Below, piece after piece: positions 42,625-51,800 of a stretch of DNA of 58,653 nucleotides (position 1 is the first letter of the stretch; every line of letters begins with the position of its first letter). The notes under the pieces were generated by a model. It was not told the origin of the DNA. It was given only the letters and a program-made list of their open reading frames with translations, and searched no databases. Both the position numbers and the translations under genes were made by a program. Source of the stretch: Clostridiales bacterium (lineage in GTDB: Bacteria; Bacillota; Clostridia; Clostridiales; Oxobacteraceae); assembly GCA_030016385.1 (NCBI GenBank), contig JASEJN010000013.1, positions 1 to 58,653 on the forward strand. Reading direction: 5' to 3'.

Positions 42625-42864
42625 TTAATTGTACTTTTCGAGGATGGTGGCGTACACCGACTTGATCTCGTATTCGTCGGGACAATGCACATCCCAGCCC
42701 CTGTCGTAGTTCACGACATCGCGGCTGTCGTTCAGTCTGCGGATGGTCAGCTTGGAAACGCGGCCGCCGTCAATGCCGAATCCGGAACCTTCCTCGTAGT
42801 GCTTGACCCAGTATTGGTATGAAACGTCCGTTTCCGGGTCGGTGAGAATGCCTTCGCTCCACAT
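42625..42864 (-). CDS. Small phage protein of unknown function
   Basis: The 79-residue acidic protein (ETDVSYQYWVKHYEEGSGFGIDGGRVSKL) is unrecognised by function. Similar small proteins occur just upstream of terL in clostridial HK97-like prophages. AGGAGGAAA before the ATG supports translation. No membrane or nucleic-acid-binding motif is visible. Confidence 0.5.
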   Translation of the reverse strand: MWSEGILTDPETDVSYQYWVKHYEEGSGFGIDGGRVSKLTIRRLNDSRDVVNYDRGWDVHCPDEYEIKSVYATILEKYN

Positions 42865-42877
42865 GGCGGTTTCCTCC

Positions 42878-43042
42878 TTACGGTTTCTCGGTCAGCTTCC
42901 TGTCGACCAGAATGCAGCGGCGCTCCCGGCCGGTTTCGTCCGCCGCGATAATGCGCAGCTCGCCGCTTTCAAAGGCGTTGTATGCCTTGATAAAGCGCCA
43001 GCCCTCGCCAAGCTGTTCCTTAATCATCTGCCTGTAATCCAT
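42878..43042 (-). CDS. Small phage protein of unknown function
   Basis: ATG 43042 behind AGGGAGGAAC gives a 54-residue protein (MDYRQMIKEQLGEGWRFIKAY), unrecognised. The frame is open further upstream without a ribosome site. It is followed after 13 bases by the next small gene, so the two are co-transcribed. A duplicated upstream motif lies at 43087-43130. Confidence 0.5.
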   Translation of the reverse strand: MDYRQMIKEQLGEGWRFIKAYNAFESGELRIIAADETGRERRCILVDRKLTEKP

Positions 43043-43086
43043 CGTGGGTTCCTCCCTGAAAAAGTGTTGTGCGCCTTTCGGCATGT

Positions 43087-43130
43087 ACATATATCACTCT
43101 GAACGCCCGGAACAGCAAGTCATTTCGCCG
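43087..43130 (-). promoter_or_regulatory. Duplicated upstream motif, copy 1
   Basis: ACATATATCACTCTGAA and AGCAAGTCATTTC, 10-11 bases apart, recur at 44316-44360. On the minus strand each copy lies about 45-55 bases upstream of a start codon and reads TTGCT, then TGATATATG, a promoter-like layout. It may be a phage-specific promoter or operator. Confidence 0.5.
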
Positions 43131-43180
43131 ATATATCGTACACAAAGAATCCGGGGAAAAAGGGCGGGCAACTGTGTGCT

Positions 43181-43579
43181 TTATTCCTCGCCCGTGAGGA
43201 TGAACCGGGAATAGGCTTGGCGCTCGGTTTCAAGAAAGTCTGCCAGCTCATAAAAGCCCATTTCCAGCGCGATGCTTTTGACGGCGTTTGTGTCAAACAT
43301 ATTCGCCCGCCCAGTGTCACGCACGACCAGAATCTGCTTCTTGACTGTATCGCATAAACCCGGCAGCCTGCGGACAATGTCCTCACCATAAACCACATTC
43401 AGACTGCTGCCATTGTCCCATCGCATGATAAGGGAGCCGGTGTCATCTACTCCCACAACCGTGCCCTTTGTGCCGGCGGGCGGGGCCTGCACATCATCCA
43501 TCCGCACCAGTTCCACACGGGTGCCCTCCGGGTACTGCCGGCGGAGCCGCTCCACCGTTTCTCTGTTTGGAAAATTCAT
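43181..43579 (-). CDS. DUF4314-DUF5049 fusion protein
   Basis: The N-terminal half (RVELVRMDDVQAPPAGTKGTVVGVDDTGSLIMRWDNG) is DUF4314, and the C-terminal half (ILVVRDTGRANMFDTNAVKSIALEMGFYELADFLE) is DUF5049. Both are small phage domains without known function, often encoded as neighbours; here they are joined in one frame. ATG 43579 with AAGGCGGTGAGC upstream gives 132 residues. Confidence 0.7.
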   Translation of the reverse strand: MNFPNRETVERLRRQYPEGTRVELVRMDDVQAPPAGTKGTVVGVDDTGSLIMRWDNGSSLNVVYGEDIVRRLPGLCDTVKKQILVVRDTGRANMFDTNAVKSIALEMGFYELADFLETERQAYSRFILTGEE

Positions 43580-43592
43580 TCTGCTCACCGCC

Positions 43593-44261
43593 TTACCGTA
43601 CTCTGGATTTGTAGGAGCCGTCGCCCTTGAGGTTCGCCAGCAGGATTTTCCGCGCCCGCTTGTATTCATCCCCGATGAAGCCCAGCGAAAGAAGCCAGCA
43701 CCGCATAGCGTATTTGGGATTGTCCACCTCGCGCTCCCGGGCGGTGACGCGCTTTTTCTCCTTGGCCGCTTCGCAGAGCTTGGCAATCAGGGCGGTGTAG
43801 GCGGCGACGGTGTCGGCGTCGTCCGTAAACGGGAACCAGGGGAAGCACAGCCTGCCGCCGTCCCCGTCCGTCTGCCGAATGGGCAGTTCGTCCGTGCCCA
43901 GCGCCGCCTTCAGGAGCACGGCCTTGGCGTCCACCATTTTGAAAAGGTTGTCGAGCTTTTCGGGAGAAAAGCCGTCCGTCGGCATCTCAATGGTCAGAAT
44001 GTCCGGTGCGGCGCTCTCGTTTTCCGATTCCGCTTCGTCGTAAGCGCGAACCTCGGCGGTAAAGCCGCGTTCCTTCAAGGCGGCCTCGAGCTCCCGGCTG
44101 TCCGGATCGGCGACCAGCCCGGTTTTGCCGACGCGGTAGGCGCCGACCTCATATTCAAACGAGGGCGCGCCGAGGTAATGGGCCGGCTGATTCAGAATTT
44201 CGCCGGCGGCGCCGGCCAGCGACTTGCGTTTCTCTCCGACAAGGTTGTAGTTGAGTTTCAT
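43593..44261 (-). CDS. Phage early protein of unknown function
   Basis: The 222-residue protein starts MKLNYNLVGEKRKSLAGAAG and has a region of VGAYRVGKTGLVADPDSRELEAALKERGF, resembling a protein family encoded near methylases in clostridial prophages and sometimes labelled virulence-related without evidence. No catalytic motif is clear. It has its own copy of the 44316-44360 upstream motif. Confidence 0.55.
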   Translation of the reverse strand: MKLNYNLVGEKRKSLAGAAGEILNQPAHYLGAPSFEYEVGAYRVGKTGLVADPDSRELEAALKERGFTAEVRAYDEAESENESAAPDILTIEMPTDGFSPEKLDNLFKMVDAKAVLLKAALGTDELPIRQTDGDGGRLCFPWFPFTDDADTVAAYTALIAKLCEAAKEKKRVTAREREVDNPKYAMRCWLLSLGFIGDEYKRARKILLANLKGDGSYKSRVR

Positions 44262-44315
44262 TATGGAATCCTCCGTTTTGCTTTGATTCCGAAGGCTTTT
44301 TGTCCTCCGGTGACT

Positions 44316-44360
44316 ACATATATCACTCTGAAGCGTGAGAATAGCAAGTCATTTCTGCGC
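44316..44360 (-). promoter_or_regulatory. Duplicated upstream motif, copy 2
   Basis: This is the second copy of the motif at 43087-43130, ending 55 bases upstream of the 222-residue gene. Similarity is about 80 percent by eye, and far lower outside the motif. Confidence 0.5.
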
Positions 44361-44398
44361 CGTAATGTAGACAAAGATGCATACACGGATTTGTATAA

Positions 44399-45563
44399 TT
44401 AAGCTTCTCTAGAAACGCTTTTCACGAGATCGGCGTAGGCATAAGTTCTGCCGTCCCTCTCGCAGGAGATGTCCGCGCCGCCGTTCTGTTTGAATTCGGC
44501 ATAGCGGCGCAAAATCACACTTGCGTATTTTTCATCCAACTCCATCATGCGGCAAATGCGGTCGGTCTGCTCGCAGGCAATGAGCGTCGAACCGGAACCG
44601 CCGAAGGTGTCCAGCACGATGCCGTTTGCCTGGCTGGAGTTGCGGATGGGATAGGCCAGCAGGTCGAGGGGCTTTGACGTCGGGTGGTCGCTGTTCTTTA
44701 CCGGCTTGGAGAAGTTCCAGACCGTGGCTTCCGAGCGGCCGGCGTACCACTTGTGCGTACCGGTTTTGAGCCAGCCGTAGAGAATTGGCTCGTGCTGCCA
44801 CTGGTAGGGCGAACGTCCCATGACAAAGCTGTCCTTTACCCAAATGCAGGTTCCGGAGAGATGAAAGCCGGCTTCCCGGAACGCCCGGCGGAAGTTTTCG
44901 CCCTCGGTGTCCGCGTGGAAGATATAGGCGGAGCCGCCGCTTTCCAGACTGTCCGCCAGATTCCGGAACGCCGAAAGCAGAAAAGCATAGAACTGGTCTG
45001 ATTTCTGGCTGTCGTTCCTGATTTTCAGCCCGCCGGAGCTTTTGAAATCCACGTTGTACGGCGGGTCGGTCAGAACAAGGTTTGCCTTCCGCCCGTCCAT
45101 CAGCCTGCGGACGGTGTCGGCGTCGGTGGCGTCGCCGCAGATCAGACGGTGCCGCCCCAGCGTCCACACATCGCCGGGCAAAACAAAAGCCGCCTCTTCT
45201 AAAGCGGCCGTCAAATCGAAGTTATCGTCCTGAACCGTATTGCCGTCATCAGCAAAGAGCTTTTCAATTTCCTTCGGGTCAAACCCCGTCAATTCCAAAT
45301 TAAAGCCAAAATCCTTCAGCTCGCCGAATTCAAGCGCCAGCAGTTCCTCGGCAACCATATCAAGGAAGGACGGTATATGGCGGCTGCTTTTGGTTTTTGA
45401 TTTCTGCGCGTTTGAATTTTTTTCAAAACCTGTGTTTGATTTTTCACCCGCGGGAAATTTCAGCTTGGTCAGTTCCCGTTTTCCGGGGGTTGCCTTCGAT
45501 GATCTTGTCCGCGAGCGGTTTCTTTGGACGGCCCGCGCTCGGCCTTGCTCTTCCTCTTGGCAC
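44399..45563 (-). pseudogene. Chimera: terminase small subunit start joined to a ParB-less DNA methyltransferase
   Basis: From GTG 45563 the minus strand reads PRGRARPSAGRPKKPLADKI and then IEGNP, the opening of P27-type small terminases. At a run of five C the frame is lost. With one C removed it continues GKRELTKLKF and then, after unrelated sequence, joins VAEELLALEFGELKDFGFNL, the linker that normally follows the ParB domain of phage ParB-methylases. The methylase catalytic part is intact (TDPPYNVDF near residue 185 of the open frame, FGGSGSTLIACE). The open frame itself begins at ATG 45613 or internally at 45358. A deletion seems to have removed most of terS and the ParB domain. Confidence 0.55.
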
Positions 45564-45723
45564 GGGCATCGCCTCCTTTGCCGCGCTTTTTGAAAAAGCT
45601 TTTGATTTTGCAAAAATTCACGCGAGAGGCCGAGCGCGCTATTCGCTCACAAGGCCGCAGAGATTCAGACCGCCCCTCCCGCTGAATTCACAGCGTTTGG
45701 TTTATTTCAAAGTTGCGTCCTCA

Positions 45724-45762
45724 TTGACTATCTAAAGAAATTCGTGTATAATATCTTTAGAT
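45724..45762 (+). promoter_or_regulatory. Promoter and operator of the toxin-antitoxin pair
   Basis: TTGACT (45724-45729), 17 bases and TATAAT (45747-45752) form a near-consensus promoter. The inverted repeat ATCTAAAG and CTTTAGAT (45730-45737 and 45755-45762) brackets the -10 and is a likely binding site for the antitoxin complex. Confidence 0.8.
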
Positions 45763-45783
45763 TCATTCGAGGAGGTAAATGCT

Positions 45784-46056
45784 ATGCCAAATATAAAATC
45801 CAGTACAGACCTGCGGAACAATTATAATGATATCTCCACCTTCTGCCATGAAAGCCGCGAACCTGTTTTTATCACAAAGAACGGACGGGGAGACTTGGCC
45901 GTCATGAGCATCGAAACCTACGAGGCGCTCAGCGGGAAACTGGAACTCTACCGCCTGCTTGACGAAGGCCGGGCCGCGGTGAAAGCCGGTAAAAAACGCC
46001 CGCTTGCGGAGGTCATGAAAGACATCAAACAAGGTATCGCCGATGGCTCAATATAG
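45784..46056 (+). CDS. Antitoxin, Phd/YefM family
   Basis: The 90-residue protein has the Phd/YefM DNA-binding N-terminus (STDLRNNYNDISTFCHESREPVFITKNGRGDLAVMS), then a helical tail (LYRLLDEGRAAVKAGKKRPL) that would bind the toxin. GAGGAGG precedes the ATG. It overlaps the toxin gene by 14 bases. The pair faces against all phage genes around it, which suggests late insertion between the terminase and HNH genes. Confidence 0.88.
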   Translation: MPNIKSSTDLRNNYNDISTFCHESREPVFITKNGRGDLAVMSIETYEALSGKLELYRLLDEGRAAVKAGKKRPLAEVMKDIKQGIADGSI

Positions 46057-46360
46057 GGTGGACGTATCCGAGCCGGCCGAAAACGACCTAAAGGACATCG
46101 TCCGATATATCGCGTCACAGCTGTCCGCTCCCGTATCGGCGCTCCGTATGATGGAACTTCTCGAAGAAGCGATGGCGAGTCTGTCCGATATGCCGCAGCG
46201 CCGCTGTCTGCTTGTTGCAGACGAACGTCTATCCCAAATGGGATACAGGAAGTTACCCATGAAAAACTACATCGTGTTCTTTTCCATCGACGAGAAGAAC
46301 AAGGTGTTTGACGTCGAAAGAATTCTTTACGGCAGACGCGACTGGCTCAGAATTTTGTAA
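46043..46360 (+). CDS. Toxin, RelE/ParE family
   Basis: The 105-residue RelE/ParE-fold protein (VSEPAENDLKDIVRYIASQL, then MGYRKLPMKNYIVFFSIDEKN and ERILYGRRDWLRIL) probably acts as a ribosome-dependent mRNA endonuclease or a gyrase poison. The C-terminal YGRRDW is the family's usual ending. It converges with the HNH gene with one base between them. Confidence 0.88.
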   Translation: MAQYRVDVSEPAENDLKDIVRYIASQLSAPVSALRMMELLEEAMASLSDMPQRRCLLVADERLSQMGYRKLPMKNYIVFFSIDEKNKVFDVERILYGRRDWLRIL

Positions 46361-46361
46361 T

Positions 46362-46736
46362 CTATGCAATGACAGAGTGACTCTCTGAAAAGTAATCGCC
46401 CTGTTTTGCGTGCAAATGGCTGTGACATTCCTGACACAGCGCCTGCAGATTGCTCCAGTCGTTCGTGCCGCCGCCGGTCAGCCTGCGCTTGTGGTGGACC
46501 AGTTCGGCGGGGGTCAGCCTGCCTTCTTCCCGGCAGCACTCGCGCAGCGGGTGCGCGGACAGAAACGCTGCCTGGATCTTTGCCCACGACCTGCCGTAGC
46601 GCTTGTTGCTTTCCAGGTCGCGGCCGTACCGGTTGTAGCGACTGGCTTCCAGCTTTGCGTGCTCCTCGCAGTAGCGCCCGGCGGTCAGCTTGGGACAGCC
46701 CGGGTAGGCGCAGGGCTTTTTTGCCTTGTACGGCAT
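46362..46736 (-). CDS. Phage HNH endonuclease
   Basis: The 124-residue HNH nuclease has zinc-knuckle pairs (CAYPGC, then YCEEH), the catalytic LVHHKRRLTGGGTNDWSNLQALCQECH and HLHAKQG. In HK97-type phages such a protein lies just before the terminase genes and assists packaging cleavage. AAGGAG precedes the ATG. The 110 bases to its right hold the tail of an open plus-strand frame (PEVDEWIRSGGAS) that may be another truncated gene. Confidence 0.88.
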   Translation of the reverse strand: MPYKAKKPCAYPGCPKLTAGRYCEEHAKLEASRYNRYGRDLESNKRYGRSWAKIQAAFLSAHPLRECCREEGRLTPAELVHHKRRLTGGGTNDWSNLQALCQECHSHLHAKQGDYFSESHSVIA

Positions 46737-46846
46737 GGACTGCCATCTCCTTGCCCGAAGTCGACGAATGGATCAGATCCGGCGGCGCATCAGACGAGAA
46801 CAACACGGAAAATAATGAACAGGCTTAAAGGAGGGAAGTTCCGTTT

Positions 46847-48841
46847 GTGGAAAAACTTATAGACATTCAGAGCGGTCCGGTAGTTCCTCTTCTGGACTTG
46901 CTTCTTAAGGATAAATCAACAAAGAAAAACATCATCTGGGCAACCGATACCTATGAGGAACTTGGACATGGCTTCACAGATAAGGAACCGATAAGCCGAA
47001 GCTTTCTCTTGCAGCATGCGGACATCATCAAGCCTCGCATACAGAAATCTCAGGAGGCACAGCAGGAACGCACACGAAAAAAAGCCGAGGTTTTCACCCC
47101 AGCGTGGCTGTGTAACTTGATGAACAATGATTGCGATGAGGAATGGTTCGGCAGGAAAGACGTATTCAATGCAGAAAACGACGACCACACATGGACGGTT
47201 GCCGAAGAATCGATTGCGTTTCCAAAGAGAAAGACTTGGAAACATTATGTGGATTCACGGCGGCTTGAAATCACCTGTGGAGAGGCACCTTATCTTGTAT
47301 CCCGCTATGATGTGTCAACAGGACAGCTTATCGTGCCGCCAAAGCGTCGGATTGGGCAGCTCGACCGGAAGCTCCGGATCGTGAATGAAAATGCAGCTGA
47401 TTACGACGAGTGGGTCAAATGGGCAATCCGGGCGTTCGAGGCGTCCTACGGGTACGAGTATCAGGGCGACAATCTTCTGATAGCCCGAATCAATTTGCTC
47501 CTGACATTTATCGACTACTATCAGGAACGGTGGGGCAAGGAACCTGACGAGAAGCTGCTTCAGACAGTGGCAAATAAAATTGTATGGAACATCTGGCAGA
47601 TGGACGGATTGAAAGACACTGTCCCGCTTGGAAAGCCGTACGAGGAATTCCGGCAGATGACGCTTTTCGATATGTCTTCTGAAATGACCGATGAAGAACT
47701 GGAAGCCATACCCTCTAAAATATATGACTGGAGAAGAGATAACTCCATTCGTTTTAATAAGCTAAAGGAGATGAAAGCCATGGGACATAAACTTTTTGAT
47801 TTTGTGATTGGAAATCCGCCGTATAATGAGGCGGCTCCTGGAGATTCTACAAGTGATAAACCTGTTTATCATATTTTCTTTGATGAAGTCTCAAAGGTTT
47901 CCGATAAGGTTGAACTTGTAACACCAGGACGATTTTTATTTAATGCTGGAGCAACCCCAAAAGAATGGAATAAAAAAATGCTTTCAAGCAAGCATGTAAA
48001 AGTTCTTGAGTATGAAGAAAATGCCTCAAGATACTTTGGAAATACAGCTATTACAGGTGGGGTCGCTGTTACATATATCGACAACACAAGGGAATTTAAA
48101 CCAATAGATATATTTGTGCCATATGATGAATTAAAAAATATCATTTTGAAAGCGAAAGCTTATAAGGGCTTTGAATCATTGAGCTCAATTATTTCCGGGA
48201 GAACGCCGTATTTATTCACTGATAAAATGCATGAGGACTTTCCAGAAGCTATATTAATGCTTAGTAAAGGTCATGCAAGCGATATATCCTCTAATGCGTT
48301 CACTGCTTTACCAAATATTTTTTTACAAGTATGCCCTTCCGATGAAAACAAATATTACAGGGTATTAGGAAGATTAAATAACAAAAGAGCATATTTCTGG
48401 ATTAGAAGAGAATATGCTCGCGGACGTCTCGATGAATATATCGGAACGTGGAAAGTGTTCCTGCCTAAGGCAAATGGAGCTTCGGGTATGTTGGGAAAAG
48501 AAGCTGCGAGACTCATAAGCAAACCTGTTGTTGGAAGTCCGGAAGAAATTGCAACAGATACTTTCATCGTTGTTGGTCACTATGATAATCAGTATGAAGC
48601 TGAATCTGTTTTGAAGTATCTAAATAGCAAATTTTCAAGGGCTTTGTTAGGTGCATTAAAGGTAACACAAATCAACTCGAAAGAAACGTGGGAATATGTT
48701 CCTCTTCAAGACTTTACTTCTACTTCCGATATCGACTGGTCAAAATCCGTTCACGAAATTGATCTTCAACTCTATCGAAAGTACGGACTTGATGAAAAGG
48801 AGATTAACTTCATAGAATCGCATGTAAAGGAGATGGCGTGA
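46847..48841 (+). CDS. Eco57I-type DNA adenine methyltransferase (M subunit)
   Basis: The 664-residue protein modifies adenine in a specific DNA site. Motif X is AEVFTPAWLCNLM (about residues 83-95) and the SAM-binding region is LEITCGEAPYLVSRYD (about 141-156), a variant seen in this group. The catalytic motif IV is FVIGNPPYNEA (about 319-329), and a target-recognition part follows to the C-terminus (NSKFSRALLGALK at the end). GTG 46847 is preceded by AAAGGAGGG. The TGA overlaps the start of the restriction gene (TGATG). It is the first gene of the five-gene defence operon. Confidence 0.82.
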   Translation: MEKLIDIQSGPVVPLLDLLLKDKSTKKNIIWATDTYEELGHGFTDKEPISRSFLLQHADIIKPRIQKSQEAQQERTRKKAEVFTPAWLCNLMNNDCDEEWFGRKDVFNAENDDHTWTVAEESIAFPKRKTWKHYVDSRRLEITCGEAPYLVSRYDVSTGQLIVPPKRRIGQLDRKLRIVNENAADYDEWVKWAIRAFEASYGYEYQGDNLLIARINLLLTFIDYYQERWGKEPDEKLLQTVANKIVWNIWQMDGLKDTVPLGKPYEEFRQMTLFDMSSEMTDEELEAIPSKIYDWRRDNSIRFNKLKEMKAMGHKLFDFVIGNPPYNEAAPGDSTSDKPVYHIFFDEVSKVSDKVELVTPGRFLFNAGATPKEWNKKMLSSKHVKVLEYEENASRYFGNTAITGGVAVTYIDNTREFKPIDIFVPYDELKNIILKAKAYKGFESLSSIISGRTPYLFTDKMHEDFPEAILMLSKGHASDISSNAFTALPNIFLQVCPSDENKYYRVLGRLNNKRAYFWIRREYARGRLDEYIGTWKVFLPKANGASGMLGKEAARLISKPVVGSPEEIATDTFIVVGHYDNQYEAESVLKYLNSKFSRALLGALKVTQINSKETWEYVPLQDFTSTSDIDWSKSVHEIDLQLYRKYGLDEKEINFIESHVKEMA

Positions 48842-51800
48842 TGGCAGGCATAAAGATAAAAACAGCCTATAAGGTTGTCCCCCAATGCTATGCGTACACG
48901 ACGCCGGGAGTGCCAGTACATGACGGCTGGACAAAGATCGGATTTACAGAGCGGGATGTTGAGACTCGCATCAATGAGCAGACGCATACGGTCGGAGTTG
49001 ATCACAAAACTTGGTGGCACCTGCGCGCCGCATACATGACGGAACCATTCGGAACCTTTACCGATAAGGGCTTTCACGCTTATCTGAAAAAACTCGGCGT
49101 CAACCGTGAGAAAGGAACGGAGTGGTTCCGCATCGAGCCAAAAACCGCAAAGGGCGATTTTATCGATTTTGCCCAGAATCACGGCGTTGTTTCCGATGGC
49201 GACGCGGACGCAGTCATTCCGTATCAGCTCCGCGATGAGCAGAACAAAGCGGTTGAGATGGCGCTTGCCTATTTCAAATCTCACAGCAACGGCGAATTTC
49301 TATGGAATGCAAAGCCGCGTTTTGGAAAAACACTTTCGGCTTATGATCTGTGCAGAAGGCTTCATGCGACGAATATTCTGATTGTGACGAACCGCCCGGC
49401 GATTGCAAACTCGTGGTATTCGGATTATGAGACGTTTTTCGGCCCGCAGTCCGGCTATCTGTTTGTCAGCAATGTGGACGGCATCAAAGACAAAAAATAT
49501 GTGATGAGCCGTCAGGAGTATCTTGACAGGCTGCTGGATGGAGATAGCCGCGTTAAAGGCTGTATCGAATTTGTGAGTCTGCAGGATCTTAAAGGTTCCA
49601 TCTATTTTGGAGGGCAGTATGACAAGTTATCAGAAGTAAGCGCACAAAAAGGCTTAAACTGGGATATTATGATCGTAGATGAGGCGCATGAAGGCGTCGA
49701 TACATACAAGACGGATACCGCTTTTAATCATATTAAGCGTAAATGGACATTGCATCTTTCCGGCACGCCGTTTAAGGCATTGGCAAATGACAAATTTGCG
49801 GATGATGCGATTTTCAACTGGACGTATGCGGACGAGCAGAAGAAAAAGCGTGATTGGGATGATTCCAGCGAAATCGAGAACCCGTATGAAACCCTTCCGC
49901 GGCTTAGTCTGTTTACATATCAGATGTCGGATATCATTTGCGACAAGGTAAAACATGGAATTGAGCTTGCAGACAATGATGTGGAAGAATATGCTTTCGA
50001 TCTGAATGAGTTCTTCAAGACGAACGAATCCGGAAAGTTCATACATGACGCGGATGTGGACAAGTTTCTCGATGCACTAACACGTCAGGAGAAGTTTCCG
50101 TTCTCTACACCGGAGCTGCGAAACGAGCTGAAACATACGTTCTGGCTGCTAAATCGCGTAGCAGGTGCTAAGGCTTTGGCAAAGAAGCTGGAGCTTCACC
50201 CTGCGTTCAAGGATTATCACATTATCCTTGCAGCAGGCGATGGCAAGCTGGATGACGATGACGAAAATGAGAAGGCATTCGATCGCGTCACCAAGGCCAT
50301 CAAAGAATACGATAAGACCATTACTCTGTCTGTCGGCCAGCTCACGACCGGCGTCACGATTCCGAAGTGGACGGCCGTGCTGATGCTTTCGAACATGGCA
50401 AGCCCGGCACTGTATATGCAGGCCGCTTTCCGCGCTCAAAATCCGTGCCTGTTTCATGATGCACAGGGCAATTCCTACCGGAAACAGAACGCTTATGTCT
50501 TTGATTTTGATCCGGCGCGTACACTAACGATCTTTGAGAAGTTCGCCAATGACCTGATTCCGGAGACATCAGGTGATAAGGGAGATTTTGATCAGCGCAA
50601 GCAGCATGTTCGCGAGCTTTTGAACTTCTTCCCTGTCTATGGTGAAGATGACCAGGGATCTATGATAGAACTGGATGCCGAGTCCGTTCTCACAATTCCG
50701 CGGCACATTCATGCCAAGGAAGTCGTAGAGCGCGGATTCATGTCCAACTTCCTTTTCACCAACATTTCCGGCATTTTCGGAGCACCGAAAGAGATCATCG
50801 ACCTTATCAACGGTATGCAGGCAATTGAGGAACCCAAGACGCTGGCGCCTGTCGGGGTTGACGAAGGGACAGCTGATAAACTAAATCTTAATGAAAACGG
50901 TAACGTGGAAATCCCGAAGGAACAGGTTATCGGCACAGCAAGCGAGCTTTTCGGAGACAAGGTTTATGGGGATGTGGATCAAAAACTGGCGGATGCAGTT
51001 GAAGACATCACCAAGCATGTTGAGATGACAAAGGATCCAAAGAAAGATAAACTGAAGGAACTTCGTGAAAAATTTTCCAAGCCGATCGCCAATACGCTTA
51101 TGGATTCAGCAAGAGCGCAGTACGGCCAAGACTTGAAAAAATCCACACAGAATCAACTGGAGCGGAAAATTCAGGAAACCACGGATACTGTAGTCAACCG
51201 GGAATACGGTGATTACACCATCTGCGATCACCAGATTGTCAAAGAACGTGACGACAAGATCTACGAGGCACAGAAGTCCGGTGCTTCCATGTCGGAAATC
51301 TCAAAACTTGATGATAAGTATACGCAGAAACGGCTTCAAGGCTACCGGAATATGGTGCAGAATATTCAGAAGAAACTTCATGATGATGAGACCGTCAAGA
51401 GGGCAGCGGAAACCATCGTCGAAACAGTAGAGACGGAAAAACTCAATAATCAGAAAGATTCGATTGAAGGCAGTGTGAGGGATCACCTACGTGGTTTTTC
51501 CCGTACCATACCCGCATTTCTTATGGCCTATGGTGATGAAAATACGACACTGGAAAATTTCGATTCACTCGTACCAGCAGATGTTTTTTGGGAAGTAACG
51601 GTTAATCCGCAGAGCGGAGAAGGCGTTACGCTGGAGCAGTTCCGCTTGCTGCGTGATGGTGGCGACTACTATCAAAAGAATGAGAATGGAAACGAAATTC
51701 GAGACGAGGAACACAAGAGGCATTTTGATGGCCACCTGTTTGATGAAGTCGTCTTCAATGATGCGGTTCAGGAATTTATGAAGAAACGCGCCGAACTGGC

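Noticed and set aside
42514..42685. Longer start for the large terminase
   Set aside because: The added 57 residues have no terminase features, while GTG 42514 follows AAAGGAGG and gives the usual length.
43593..43786. Upstream extension of the DUF4314 gene to 43786
   Set aside because: The extra residues overlap the 222-residue gene in another frame and lack a ribosome site; ATG 43579 has one.
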